Assembly: GCA_003342895.1 (NCBI GenBank)
Contig: PTFA01000020.1
Location: 6,775,644 to 6,839,643, forward strand
Reading direction: 5' to 3'
Source of the DNA: Casuarius casuarius
Taxonomy: Eukaryota; Chordata; Aves; Casuariiformes; Casuariidae
Length of the DNA: 64,000 bases
Shown here: positions 1 to 12,715 of the stretch, piece after piece
Numbering within the stretch: the stretch's first letter is position 1
How the letters are laid out: each line of letters begins with the position of its first letter
Position numbers and translations under genes: made by a program
Notes under the pieces: model-generated
What the model saw: only the letters and a program-made list of their open reading frames with translations
Told to the model about the DNA's origin: nothing
Database searches by the model: none

Positions 1-1499
1 AGGAAAAAAAAATCAATTTTAGTAACAGCTTGCCAATTACAATTAAATAATCCAAAGCTCAAGCTGAGCATTTTTGTTATACACTGCATGAATGATGTTT
101 GTACTTTGGAACCTTTAAAATATTTAAGCAGAGAAGAAATGAAATGAACTGCAACCAGTTAAGGTCATCCATTTAGGAAAAAATTGATAAAATATTAAAA
201 TGAAAGAAATAAATTTTCAAACAGAGATACTAAGGCTTCATAGAGATGTATTATTCAAAGCAGAGGAACATGTATGACCTCTAGTCTATTACATAATGGA
301 GAAATGATACAAAAGTTCAAATGAGCCCGAACTACAGGCAGCAAAGACAAAGGGGGGAACATGGATTAACTATTCTGTAAGCCAGTGCTTCACTTCCAGT
401 GTACTGAGACTGGACCCCAGTATTAAAACATTCCACTCCCAGAGTCAGCTATTAGACCCAACCATTAAGTTGGGCTTAGAACAATCATGGATTTTTAATT
501 AGAGATTGATTTTGTGTCTGGCTGAGTTTTTTCCTCCTCAGGCTGGTATTTAAAGCAGAGGTGGGCCCAGGCTGCAGAGTTCCAGTGTCCGGGCTTCCTC
601 CAACTCTGGAATTGTGACTGTGTTCTTACATGTCCTTTATAAAAAAGGCCTGAAGTCAAGACAGTGTGGACTGCCCAAGGTATAATGCATCATGCTTCTC
701 TCTTTCTAAAGTCTTTTCCCCTGGTTCTCTCTTTCTCTCTGCTGGCTTATGGCCCACCTCCTCCTCATTTCTCTCTGCTCCATCAGGGCTTATTTACACT
801 TTGGGCATCTTCAAGGGAAGTGGTCTAAAACTCTGGCAATAAATTCTCCTTTTAAAAATTTCTTAAGGCCAGAGGTTGTATTTCTGACAGAATTTATTAT
901 AAAATAGGGTTCTGCAAGGATCGCAACTCTTTTGTATCTGAGGTACTTGGGATACATCTCCGCTAACTGAAGAAGCAGCTGTCTGAAACAAGAAGTATCT
1001 TTAAATGCCAGTGAAATCGGTGGAAGAGTCAGAGACTTCACTCTTCTGAAAAATTAATTTCTACCTTGCAGAGGTCCCTTGCCTCCAAGCTCAGCATTCT
1101 GATGTAGCTCCTGTTGGCCAAAGGTATTCAAGATTCATAGAGCCAGCAATACTGCGCTGAACATAAGGTTCTGAACTGTGCTTCAGGGGCCAGGCATCAA
1201 AAAGTTAAGTAATATGATGCCAAAGCTCTTTCCTGGACATAGCATAGCCTCCCTAGAGAAGATACTCAAAAGCATCTAAGATATTAGGAAAACAAGTGTC
1301 ACTGACAGTTATTTGTGATCTTCAGTCCTCTAAATGTTTTTGATCATCTTCCCATTCCTGCTTACTCGATTTGAAAAACATATCTTTGCATTTGCAGAAC
1401 AACTATTTGTTTCTAAATTTCAAAGCTTCTTCCAAAACTTAAGCATAAATGTTATTAGATGATTTTACAACGGTCCTAAGTGAAGAGATAGGGACAGTT

Positions 1500-1700
1500 T
1501 ACAAATGAGGCACTCTGGTCTAGCACCAAGGATGTAGGTGTATCCTATGATACTCATTTTCTGTTCCTGGCACTGCAACAGTGCTTCCTTAGTGACTTTT
1601 GGCAAGAGGTTTAGTTACCTCACTGGAAAATGGGGATAATAGCATGGGTCTGATCTTTTGGAAATGGTATGAACACAGTCCTGGTAAGGCTTATGGAGGA
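1500..1700 (+). mobile_element. MIR-type SINE fragment
   Basis: The stretch GTGACTTTTGGCAAGAGGTT, then ACCTCACTGGAAAATGGGGA and TAATAG, is the MIR core in the plus orientation. The diverged 5' tRNA-derived part extends back to about 1500. Confidence 0.75.
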
Positions 1701-2369
1701 CAGAGAATTTCAGTAGAAGAGCTGAGACCTGAGTTGTGGGCTTGTGCACTATATACTTCTGGAGCATTTTGGAAGAGAAGGGCCATTAATTAGATCCTAG
1801 AGTTCTCTTTCAAATTTCAAAAGCATTTTTAAAACAATTTTGGGGGGAGGAAAAAAGTATCAGCCTGAATTTATTCTCTCTCAATACCTTTTTCACTGAT
1901 TAGCATGCACAACTGAAGAGACTCCTAAATTATAAAAATAACCACTATTTCTTAACAAGTTACTATCCTTGCCTTTTATTGATGTCTTGCATTTCAATTT
2001 TTAGTAGTATAATTTTCAGGAATACAAAGAAAGAGGAAGTGCTTAGAAAAAACAAGTAAAACAACGATCTTCAGGCTCTTAATCTCAAAAAGTTTTCCCT
2101 CAAATTATGCAAAAGTTTCAGAGCACATTTTAGTTGTCAGTATACTTCACCCTAGAAGCTGAAAATGTGATGATTTTCCTTTTACTTATCTCATTAATCA
2201 AGGGGGATTATATACAGTAATATGAAGAGTGTAACAGAGTATTTCTGTGTAACAAACTAAAAATAGACTGAATTTCTAGTCTGACTAGAAAGCTGTTGCT
2301 ATAATTCTAAAAGAATGGTTTTTTCCTCAAGTCAAAATTAATTTTTCTTTGAGATAAATAAGACTGGCC

Positions 2370-2790
2370 ATATTGATCAAATCAAAGGTCCATACCATGA
2401 AGTATCTTTCTTCCAGCAGAAACCAACAATAAATACCTAAGGAAGTGGATAGGATAGGGAAAACACAGAATTATACAGCCTTAGTATAGTCCTGTAGTCA
2501 CTGATCTATGATTCATGGACTTTCTTGAAGCAGAGTTAGTATCTTCACATTTGAAGGTCTCTGACAGGTTTTCCTTTCTTGAAGATGTCTAATTACATTT
2601 TTAATGAATATAAACTAGTGAGATTCATAAAATCCTGTAGCAATGATCTCCACAGTTTAATTACAAGTCATGTGAAAAACACCCCCATGATCTTCCTAAA
2701 TTTCAGCTACACAACATATCCTGGTATTCGTGTTCCAGCTGAACCCAGCAGAAAAAATCCGCTGATATTGGTGCAAAAGAGATCGGTGTC
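2370..2790 (-). mobile_element. CR1 LINE 3' fragment, heavily decayed
   Basis: On the plus strand, ATCAAAGGTCCATACCAT, then much later AATGATCTCCACAGTTTAAT and TCATGTGAAAAACACC, follow the order of a second CR1 3'-end subfamily (reverse complement). Similarity is patchy, so the ends are approximate. Same orientation as the CR1 at 5.4 kb. Confidence 0.6.
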
Positions 2791-5387
2791 AGAACTGCCT
2801 ACAATAAAAACAATCAATATATTTTAATTAAAACCAATCTATTTTCCTCAATATCTGGTACAGGGGATTTATTGGGCAAAGCTGAAGAAGTAAGCTACAT
2901 TTTCAAATAATAGAGGAAAAGACTAGACTCAGATAACTTGAAAAACTCACACCAAATTTATTGAAAATTTTCAGAAAAAGAACTGCTATGCCTTCAGTGC
3001 AGACAGAGAAATTTTGTAGCCAACATAATTTTTTAAAACTGAGCTAAATATGTGTGCTGGGGGAGGGGGTAATAGAGCTGTCTATTAATGGAAAGCAGTC
3101 TGGCTGCAGCCTGAACTGTGGTGTCTTCCCGTCCCATAATCATGGCATTAATTACTCCGTAGGTCAAATTATGTTTCTGTTCGAAAGAGTCTGGCAATTT
3201 ATGTGAATCAGAGCATGCATATTTAGATACACTGTATTTCCTAGAATGGGCTTTTATTCTGGTTTGATGCATGGGGGCTAGTAAGTTAGTTTTTCAGTGA
3301 AGACTGCTCTCTTTTTTCTCTCCTGCACAATGGCAGTCTGGTTCTATAATATATAGAACAAGCACACATTAATTGAATCTGAGGGCAAGTATACTTCCTC
3401 CTTCGACCATATGGACAGGACTTTTCTTTAAAATAAAAAGGCCGAAAAGTGACTGGAACAATGCCCAAAGGGGAGAATAAAGACAGACATTTAAAGGTGA
3501 GCTCACTAGATTTACAATAGCAGGGGACACTATCATCCTTTCCAGCCAGCTGCACAGTTAGCAGTAATGCTTATATCACAGCAAAGGCCCAGGAGATTCT
3601 TCTTTAGAAAATAATGGATACAGCTATTAATAAACTGAGGAAGCTGCAGCAATCCATTTCAGATATTGATAATAAATTACATTTTTCAGATATGACAGGC
3701 AATCGGAAAAGCATCTTTTGTGTATCAGTGTGTTCAGAACAGCTGCTCTAAAAAGTTTTAAGGAATTGGAGTGCTTCTCCAGAAAGAATAGCCAAGCACT
3801 TTGAACAAAAATGGTACTAATTATTTAAGCATATGAGAAGCCTGAATGAGGTAGTAGCTAAGGTCTAAGGGCAGAAGGTGCTGCTTCTAATAATAACCCA
3901 ATCCCACCATTTGCAGGAACAGTTTGTGAAATGACTTTGAATGTATCAGAAGACATCAGCAGATTAGGAAGAAGTAGAGAAAACATCAACATATTGCAAC
4001 ACAGTACATAATACTTGGCATCACAGAGAACATCACTCTTCTGCTAATTTTTCTCTGGTGGAACTACAGGTTCAGTGTAAATTAATGGTGTATTAGACAT
4101 TAATATGTGCCACTAACTGATGTACTAAGTCACAGAGCTCATATAGCATAATGCAGTAGGGGAGGATCACCGCAAAGCCCTTTCACAGCAGGCATCTATA
4201 TCGCCTCTAACAGGGCCAGGAATGCTCTACCCACTGGAAGCAAACTCAATCAAGACAAGCTGTCTTGGTCATTTGTAAAACCTTAGTGTAAAGGACTAGC
4301 TTATTCCGATGTGCAAGTAGATATAGGAATTCTGTTGTCCAAAAATTAAAATAGGAAGCACAATGAGGGAATGAGAAATAAGCCTGAAAATCCCAATATT
4401 GCTAATCCTAAACACATGAAAAAATACACGAGCTTGTCTTAAGACTTACTGTACTTCGACACCCTATGATACTTAAGGGCTCTGGTTTACCTTCTGGTGT
4501 TGAGACAACTGGATTCAATGTTTTAAAATTTTTCTCAGTCAAGAAGGTTAGACATTTAATTTTTTTGTATAATGATAGCAAATACCTTGTATTACCACAG
4601 CTATGGGAGCTGAGAGTTGTGAAAGCCCCTAAAAACCATGGCCTTTTGATAAGGTTGTGAGGGTTGGTATCAGCAAACTCCAAAGACATTTCTGAACCTT
4701 CTATAAGCTCCCTCATTTCTTCCTCTGATTTTTGACTATGCTTATGGTACAACAATTCCCACCAAAGCCAAGAGAAGTTAAGAGCCCATTACTTGAAGTG
4801 TTCAGTGCTTTGTAGGATTAGATCCTAAGCAGGGCTAACAAATCAGTACAATCAGAGTAATTTTTTAAAAATGTACCTTTTTAACTGTATAGGAATCTTT
4901 AACGCCATCTTTTTTAAAATGTCTGACTCTAAGAGGATAAGCTTAATACAGCAAATTTGCAAAATTCCCTGACTCTCTGGCACCACAGATTCAAGTCTCA
5001 AGGTCACTGAACCTTTCACCTTTCTCAGATAGATAAGATGACTACTGCAATATTTAATACGAGATAAACCACACAAACATTTGACTGGATTTGACCTCCA
5101 AGGCAGCTTACAAACGCAAGAGCTTGTGTAACCTGAACCTTGGAAATGGATATTTCTGCATTATTCCCTAACTCCAAGAGCTGGAGATTTCAGAATCATC
5201 AAATATCATAAAACATGTGCTAAAATATTAGTCAATGGTACTACTAAAGACATTTTGTTAGATATATTCTCTAGTGTCAATGGCCATTCACCCAAGTACT
5301 GAGTAGGGGTTAAGCTCTAGCCATCCGTATGTCTGCTAAGCTCCAGTCCAGAAGTGGCTGCACATCAGAGGTAAAGTGGTGAGTATG

Positions 5388-5880
5388 TAAGAACATAAGA
5401 ACAGTAGTACTAGGCCAGAAAAAAGGTCCTTCTAGCCCAGTTTCCAGTCTCTGACAGCGGCCAAAAGTAGGTATCCAGGAAGCACAGTAACAAGAGAGCC
5501 AATATGTGCTTGTAATGGAGTGTATACTTTCACAGACTATTCTTCTGCTTCTGACAATTTATGATTTGGACTTTCCTTGAGCCAACAGTGGTTTCTTTGT
5601 GTTTCATAATCTTGTATTCTCTCCTTTGAGCTCATGTAAACTTTTAGCACCCACAACCTCTATGCCAAGTAGTGCCGCAAAGCTTATCTATATATTATAT
5701 GAAGAACTAACACTAGTTCATTTTGACTCACCACCTGTTACTTTCCTTGCATACTACCTAGTTCTTGCATTGAAACAATGGCAATCAACCCTTACTCACT
5801 CTTCATGTCAGTCATAATTTTATAGACCTCTAATACAGCTCCTCCCAGACAGCTCTTCCAGACTAAAGTGTCTTCAGATA
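5388..5880 (-). mobile_element. CR1 LINE 3' end, decayed
   Basis: On the plus strand the segment starts with GAACATAAGAACA, followed by AAGGTCCTTCTAGCCCAGTT and TCTCTGACAGCGGCCAAA. Further on come CTAGTTCTTGCATT and TCATAATTTTATAGACCTCT. These match, in order, the well-known reverse complement of sauropsid CR1 3' ends, so the element lies on the minus strand with its short terminal octamer repeat at the left. It is strongly diverged, hence old. It abuts the CpG-rich segment at 5.9 kb. Confidence 0.85.
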
Positions 5881-5929
5881 CTTGGACTGTTTTACATACC
5901 ATCTCTGTCATCTCTGGTTCTACTGTACC

Positions 5930-6340
5930 TCCTCGGCAGGGAGGCATTCAGGTTGCTGGCACTCCCTGGGTGTATGCAGCGACCCACTAGCGTACTCCTG
6001 TCGCGGCAGAGCAGGACGCGGGCCTGCAGCGGGCAGACACGACCTGGGCAGCCACAGGAAGTGGCAGTTGGGAACCGGCTCCGACCGGTCGGACCCGAAA
6101 CGAAGCGGCCCCAGCTGCCTGGGTGCAGGGAGGGGCTGTTGCAGGGCAGATGTCCCTCTTGGCAGCCAATCAGAGAGGGCGTGCTGGGGGCGGGGGCCAA
6201 CCAGGGCACAGGGGGCACCTCTCCACAGCCAATCGCGGTGCCCGAGGCAGTTTGAGTGCTGGCCTGGTGACATTTCATGACAAACCCAAGGTCCGACTCC
6301 ACTGAAGAAGAAGGGCAGGAGAACAGGGGAAGCCGCAGAG
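5930..6340. promoter_or_regulatory. Isolated CpG-rich promoter-like segment
   Basis: About 400 bp of GC- and CpG-rich DNA stands alone in an AT-rich desert. It contains CCAAT boxes at 6166-6170 (in AGCCAATCAG) and 6229-6233, a GC box (GGGGGCGGGGGC) at 6186-6197, an ETS-like AGGAAG at 6056-6061 and a 14-bp perfect palindrome at 6080-6093. This combination is typical of promoters. No recognisable coding exon adjoins it. It may drive a non-coding RNA or be a distal alternative promoter of a neighbouring gene. A CR1 fossil ends just to its left. Confidence 0.55.
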
Positions 6341-9300
6341 GCCACAGGACAGCCACAGCCAGGGCTAAGCTCTATGCACTTCCCAGTTCTCTCCTACTAG
6401 GATGCTACATTTTAACACAGATTCTGTACACATATTTCTATTTGCATAAAGTGCATGTTAACCTTATCTTCACATGTGGCAAGGTTTCTCACGGTGGCTA
6501 GAGTCACAAAGGAAAGAAAGCAAGGCCTGAGGAAAACCACTTAAACTTGTCTGCCAGCGTAGCTCAGGCTGAGGTCGTTCTCATGTAGTTGAGGCACCAG
6601 TAGTTGCTGTCATTTGTGTTACTGCACCATCCAAACCTGCTCTGTTTGTTCAATAATAAGTTCTGTTATCTGTTGGTAAGGGCACAAATGGCTTGTCTGC
6701 AGCTGAGGTTCTGGTAATGCTAAACATAGACCGATGAGAGTGGAAAATTGTAGACAATCTAAGACAACTACAGAAAATAATCTACCGAGTTTCAAAAATC
6801 ATGCAAATCATTCCTATTTCAGAAGCAGAAATTCTTTATGAAAATATTACCATTTATTTGCATATACTTCTGGGTGCCCTTCAAATTTCTCTGAAATTCC
6901 AGGCCAAAGATTCTTGTTTTAATCCAAATTTCCTCAAAGTAGCAATCAAATTTAGAAATTGCTTGTAAATTGTGGGAGACCTGGAGATTTATTTCCTCCT
7001 TCTGTTGTGGCATCAACAGAAGCTATAAAGGAAAAAAAAAATCAAACTGCATAGCTGGAACTAACATTCTCATCTTAACCAAGGATTAAACAACAAAGAA
7101 ACATGTCTTGTTTAGCATGATTTAAGAAAGCTGCTGGAGAAGTTAGGACCACTTCAAACCACAGTCTTTGACTAAGACAAGAGAAAAAAATCACTACTAA
7201 GAAAAGTTTTATAACAGAAAGTACTAGATGCAAATTAATGCAGTATTTTGATATGTTCTTAACAATTTACTTGTTTGATAAAAAGAAAAAATAAGTAGCA
7301 AATCTTTCATTTCCACTACTACAGCATTTGTCCATACAAATCAAATAATTTTTGTTCCACTTAGGGCCTAACAGAGACAGCACTGTCTGTATTAGCAAGT
7401 AGGAGGAAAATATATGTAACTGTCTGTGACTGAGGCTATCTAATCAAGGACATATTTTTGCTACTGAAAACAAGTACAGCAATAGATTTTTATCTAGTCC
7501 ACATTTTTTTTAAGAATGGAAACTATGGTACACTGTAGATCATGCTTGATTATGACGAACTGGAATAAACTTCTGTTCAGTTTTTTCCTAAAAGATTGTC
7601 ACCTTACTGCAGCTACATGAACTCTTCCACGTCTTATTTCAAGTTGGCTTAAACTTTTTTGTCCACACCACTTTGCACTACATGATTCAACATTTAAAAG
7701 AGCTGGGATCAAACTAATGTATTGGGGTTTTTTATATTTACCTTGATCCTAATCAGCACAGTCCCAAATCTGAAAACACTTGACTTTGAGCATGCAAATA
7801 GTCACAATTACTTCAGAGGGGGTACTGACATCTTTAAATACATGTGATTTCAGGTTCAGGAACGTGGTGAGTTTCCACCAGCTCTTTGCCTGTGCATCCT
7901 GCCAGGATACATTGGCTGCAGGATGCTCCTGCGGACTAAGATGAAATCCACAGGCTAAGCAACTGCTTGCAAGAGGGATAAATAGAATCAACTTGCCAGA
8001 GGTATTCTTTGTGTCAGACTGCTGTACACAATATGGTTTGACAACCTATGCCTTCAAAAACAACAGGTCAAGGTGGCTAAGATCACTTCCCTCAATCTGA
8101 CATCATCAGATATTAGGTGTTATTTTCATGACAGAGGCAATGATTTGACCTAGATTCTGATGGAAAGGTTATTTACATGTAAATGTTACATATATTACTA
8201 AAGTTACAGGAAGCTTTTAAAATAAAAAATAATAATGCATAGTAATGTCTCCCCATATGTGTCTAATGAAGAACAAGGTGCCCATAAGACCCGTTGACCC
8301 TGATGGCGGTGATAATAAACTGCTGCTGCTATCATCCAGGCTGACAAGCGGACAAATACGACATAGCTGGCAGCAAGTTCCCTACTCTCTTCTTGTTGCC
8401 TATAAGCTTACACCAGCTGGGTATTACTGCTGAATACAGTAAATGCAGTGCTTTTATATACATGCATTCAGAAATATATATATATACACATACATGATTA
8501 CACATACATATGCACACATATACAAACAAAATATACTAGATGAGGGTTCCTTGGCCTTCTAAAATTTGCAGACCTCTCATTGACTCTTTCCAAAATACAC
8601 AGCTCTCAGTTCATTGCCTTCATTAATTTTACCCAAGCAGAACTTTCCTTTCACTCTTGCTTGGACTATTTTGTCAGTTGAGCTTCTACCCGGGATTTGT
8701 TCCAGCCAAGGATAAGCCAATTGCAATTTAATGTCATACCTTTTCATGAGCTGCTATTGTACAGATTACTGACTGCATTTATCTCAGTGGAAGAAGTCCA
8801 GTATGGTGATTGAGTCCCTGAGACAGTAGGAGACAAGGTATTCCTAAGTTCATTTTTATTGCACTCCTTACTGGAGAGTGATGAACTAATGTTGGAGCTG
8901 ATGTTGGGATAGGCTCCAGCTCTTCTCCTTTAAACATATTTCAAATGGTAAGAAAGAACATTTCCAGCCCTTTGCTGCTATGGGCTTCTTAGGCCAAGGT
9001 TTCATTTCGAAATCTTTTGTATTACATCAGAGACTGACATACTAGACTTTTTGCTGTGTGGGGTTGGGACTTAATATTCTGTGCTTTGCTATATTATTTT
9101 AAGCCTTTTTCCCTTATGAATGAGCTGGTTATGGCATTGTTAATAAAGTGATGACACCACAGAACTGTGCTCCATTTTCCCCATGTTACTTATTCTGCAT
9201 GCAAGAAACTATATATACTAAAAATGAAGGAAAAAATCCACTTCTAAAAATTGCATTAGGATATTCAGTTAAAACAATGCTTCTAAGAAATGGGATGATG

Positions 9301-10384
9301 ATAATTTTAATTTGATGGCAAGATCTGAGGAAGTTAGTGATCATTTGATTTTACAGTGCCTAATAGTGAGCTAAATATTTTAGTGTAGACATGTGACATT
9401 TTAATGCAGACATTAAATAGACACGTTTCCTACCCTAGTCTTAAAATGGAGAAGGGAAAGATGACTCTGAAAGAGATCTTCAACAGTTCAGAATGGCATT
9501 TACATGGGTTGCTTTTGTGAACGTTGAACATTTTGTACCTCTGGAAATCGTTCCTTTCATAAAACAATGTTTTATGATGTTGATGTTTTTTGAGTATTTA
9601 CAAATCTTAATAATTACATAAATGTATTTTATTTGGGTTTTGTTTATTGGCAAATCAACATACTTAGCCCTGATACATTTAAGAATATGTTTTGAGGATA
9701 AAACAGAAGGAGGCAAGGGTAATGTATGGGCAAACAGGGTCAGGCAGCAGGAAAGTAATACTGGAGCAGAGAGTTCTAGAGTGGAACCAGCTCAAACAGT
9801 CAGGAGCGCAAGAGAGACAACCTGGTGTAACTGGGTCCACGTTTTCACTCTCAATGAGCAGGGTTCAAATACACTGTGAATCAGTGAACAGAAGCCTCAA
9901 AATATTTACATGTATCCAGACAGAGAAAAAAAGTTCACCTCCATAACTGATGGACCTTAAAAAAAAAAAAAAAATCAAAGCAAAAGCTGAAGCCGATTCT
10001 TCAGCACAAGTTGAATTTAAACCAGGGCTGACTGCATTTGAAGGCTGAGTTCAAAATTTTGCTCAGCTCTAGTTAAAGCATAATCTGAGTAATCTGACAG
10101 ATACCCTCTTTTCATTACAACTCTGTGCTGAATCATTCAGTTTGAGGGGAAAGCATGATTCTGGCATCATAGCTTAAATTACAAAAATTACGAGATTACT
10201 CTTATAATGTGAAAGGGTAATATCAGGCTTACTTAGTAATCTCCGTAGTTTGCCCAGGATATTGTTTGTCCAGGAAACATAAATATTGCAATGCTTAAGA
10301 TCCTGTGTTTTCCAAGTCTTACAGTAGTATTAGTCTTAGAGCTGTCTTCTCAAAAACTCCCTGGAGTGTGTGTAACCTTGTTAG

Positions 10385-10460
10385 CCTTCTTGTCCACATT
10401 TTACAGATGAAGAAACTGAGGTTGTAAAGGGTTCAAGCCTGTTAATGGCATGAGTGGTTC
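10385..10460 (-). mobile_element. MIR-type SINE core fragment
   Basis: CATTTTACAGATGAAGAAAC followed by TGAGGTTGTAAAGG is the reverse complement of the MIR core. Only the core is recognisable. Confidence 0.75.
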
Positions 10461-12549
10461 TCAAACTATGATCTATGTATGGCTAGTTGTATGTAAACTA
10501 CTTCTGAATGGTAAATGATGTAAGGTTGCCACTGACAATGACTGGACCCTCTAAGGATCAGCTCCTAAACGGCCAAAGTGGGACTCCCACAATTTGAGAG
10601 TTGTGCTCTAAAAAACTTGGCAAATATCTCTTGAGCAAAGATCACTGAAATAAGTGGTATCCTTTCCAAAAACTTCAAGTGGGCATGGATCAGATCCGTA
10701 AGAGTTTAGTCAGCAGAGCTAAGAGTAGGCATTAGGCATTACTGAATCCTGTTCATACAGCCCTGCTCACACTGTACTCCATAAAGAAGTACTGGAATAG
10801 ATGAAGAAGGAGAGAAAAAGAAAAAAAAAAGCATTATATGTAATTCCACATAACAAGAAATCGTTCATAGTGAATACATAGATAAATACATAATTCAAGT
10901 ATTAATATGGGGCAAGATAAACACTTCTTGAATCACTGTAAATGGCACAGTTAGCAAACCCTAAATTAAGCTGTCAACTAGGTACTTTTTCCAGCGTTGC
11001 ACAACACTACCGTAAGAGGCAAAACACTTAGCATTGCTGCTGTTAAATAACCAAATACACAGCACGTGAGTTTTAACAAACAACTGCATTCCATCATCCT
11101 AAAAATGGTTGTCATTTTATTCCCTAGCCTGTGAGTCCTCCACTCAGGAACGCAGCATTGCTGCTAACAAGAGGCACTCTGCGGTATGAGACAACAATCC
11201 TTTTCTGTCATGGATTTCTTTTATTATTGATGGCTATGTTTGGGTGGCATTGATCAGAACTGGTTTCTCACTGACCACAGTGCCAGAGCTTTAACAGGAG
11301 GCATGCTTATACTCGATGCCAGTCACACTGTCCCTCAAGCAGTTCAAAGGCACATTCTTTCCTTGGATCTGTATGATTAAGAAGGACATCTGAAATACAG
11401 CTATCGCTGTCACTGCACTCTCCAAGTGTTGCACTGCAATGCAACACTTTTAGGCACTAGAAACAATTCTATCTCTATAAAAAAAGGTAAGCACATCCCA
11501 ATGTCTAAAATCAATCATCAGCTACCAGGAATAGATCATAACTGAAAAACTATTGCTTATCCTTCTCAGTTTCAGAATAGTAACTCTAGTGTAGGCCTGT
11601 CCCTAACTGGCATCACTGAATGGGAGGGTCAAAACAAGAAAGCTTAGAGCATCAACATATTTTTCTTGGTGTTGGACCTCCCTCTACTAATTAAAACTTC
11701 TTTCAAGATCTCTCAGCTGGCTTTTGAGCTCCATGCAGAGCTACTGCAGCCCTTCCCAAAGGAAGTTTTAGAATGCACCAGATGCAAAAAGATGACTGAT
11801 GCTTCCAGAACATCTTTAATTGAATAAAACACATGGTTGCTAATAATATTTAATTACAGAGGACATCACTGAAATTATATTAGCTCTAGAAGAATGCACA
11901 AATATATAACCAGGGCCACATTTTAGCACTGACACACTCCTACCCCACTTCTGTTAATAAGATCAATAGGACATTGACTGATAGGTCTGCACTGGACTGT
12001 TTCCTAGGTACTGGCAAGCTTGTGCTATGGCTGCTACTTTAATTTCAATCTATACACAAGGGAGGGACTCAAATGATTTCAGAAGGTGTAGAAGGGCTCA
12101 TTCATTAGTCTGGCTTCATAAAAGCTTATTCTACTGCAAACATGTAACTGGCTACACCTATTCTAACGTAATTAAAAGACTGCATAAATCAATGTCAGAA
12201 GTATCTCCCTTCACATATCCGCTAGCGATCTTAGCCCTTAGCAGAGGCCTTTCCCTTACTGTAAAGTCACAACATCTGGTTAGCCTCCAGTACAGCAGGC
12301 AGCATGGGCCAGTAGCCTGGGCAGTTAGGCCAGGGGCTTCTAGTGCTCTCTAGCATTTCCAGGCTTTTGCAGCATTAGAGGCTGCTCAGGCTTGCTTGTC
12401 TCCACGCTCCTGGCAGAACGGGCAGTGCTGATATACCTGCATCTCTCTACTGTTCTGCTTCAGAGGTCTCTGCTATTGTTAGGGCAGCAAAGAGGCCCTG
12501 TCACTGCCTCCAGGCACTTTACAATGACAATATATTTTCATGTGGTAAG

Positions 12550-12715
12550 TCCCATTAGGCTCCTTTTAGAAAAGGGGGAAGCTGGGTCATGAATGTTTAG
12601 GTGGCTTATCCAAGGTTATAGAGCACCATCAAAGTGGTAATTCTGGGACTAGAAGCAAGGCCTTATGTAACTCTTGGGGAGAGCAGCATATTTCACTGAA
12701 TCATACTGCCTCCCA
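12550..12715 (-). mobile_element. MIR-type SINE fragment, diverged
   Basis: TTTTAGAAAAGGGGGAAGCT, then GGCTTATCCAAGGTTATAGA and TTCTGGGACTAGAAGCAAGG, follow the MIR layout on the minus strand. Confidence 0.65.

Noticed and set aside
5930..6340. Solo retroviral LTR
   Set aside because: The CCAAT boxes allow it, but I found no terminal TG...CA with target-site duplication and no polyadenylation signal in the right place.
5882..6356. Several 100-154-codon frames on both strands over the 5.9-kb CpG segment
   Set aside because: They overlap in at least three frames, have no recognisable domain, and arise because GC-rich DNA has few stop codons.
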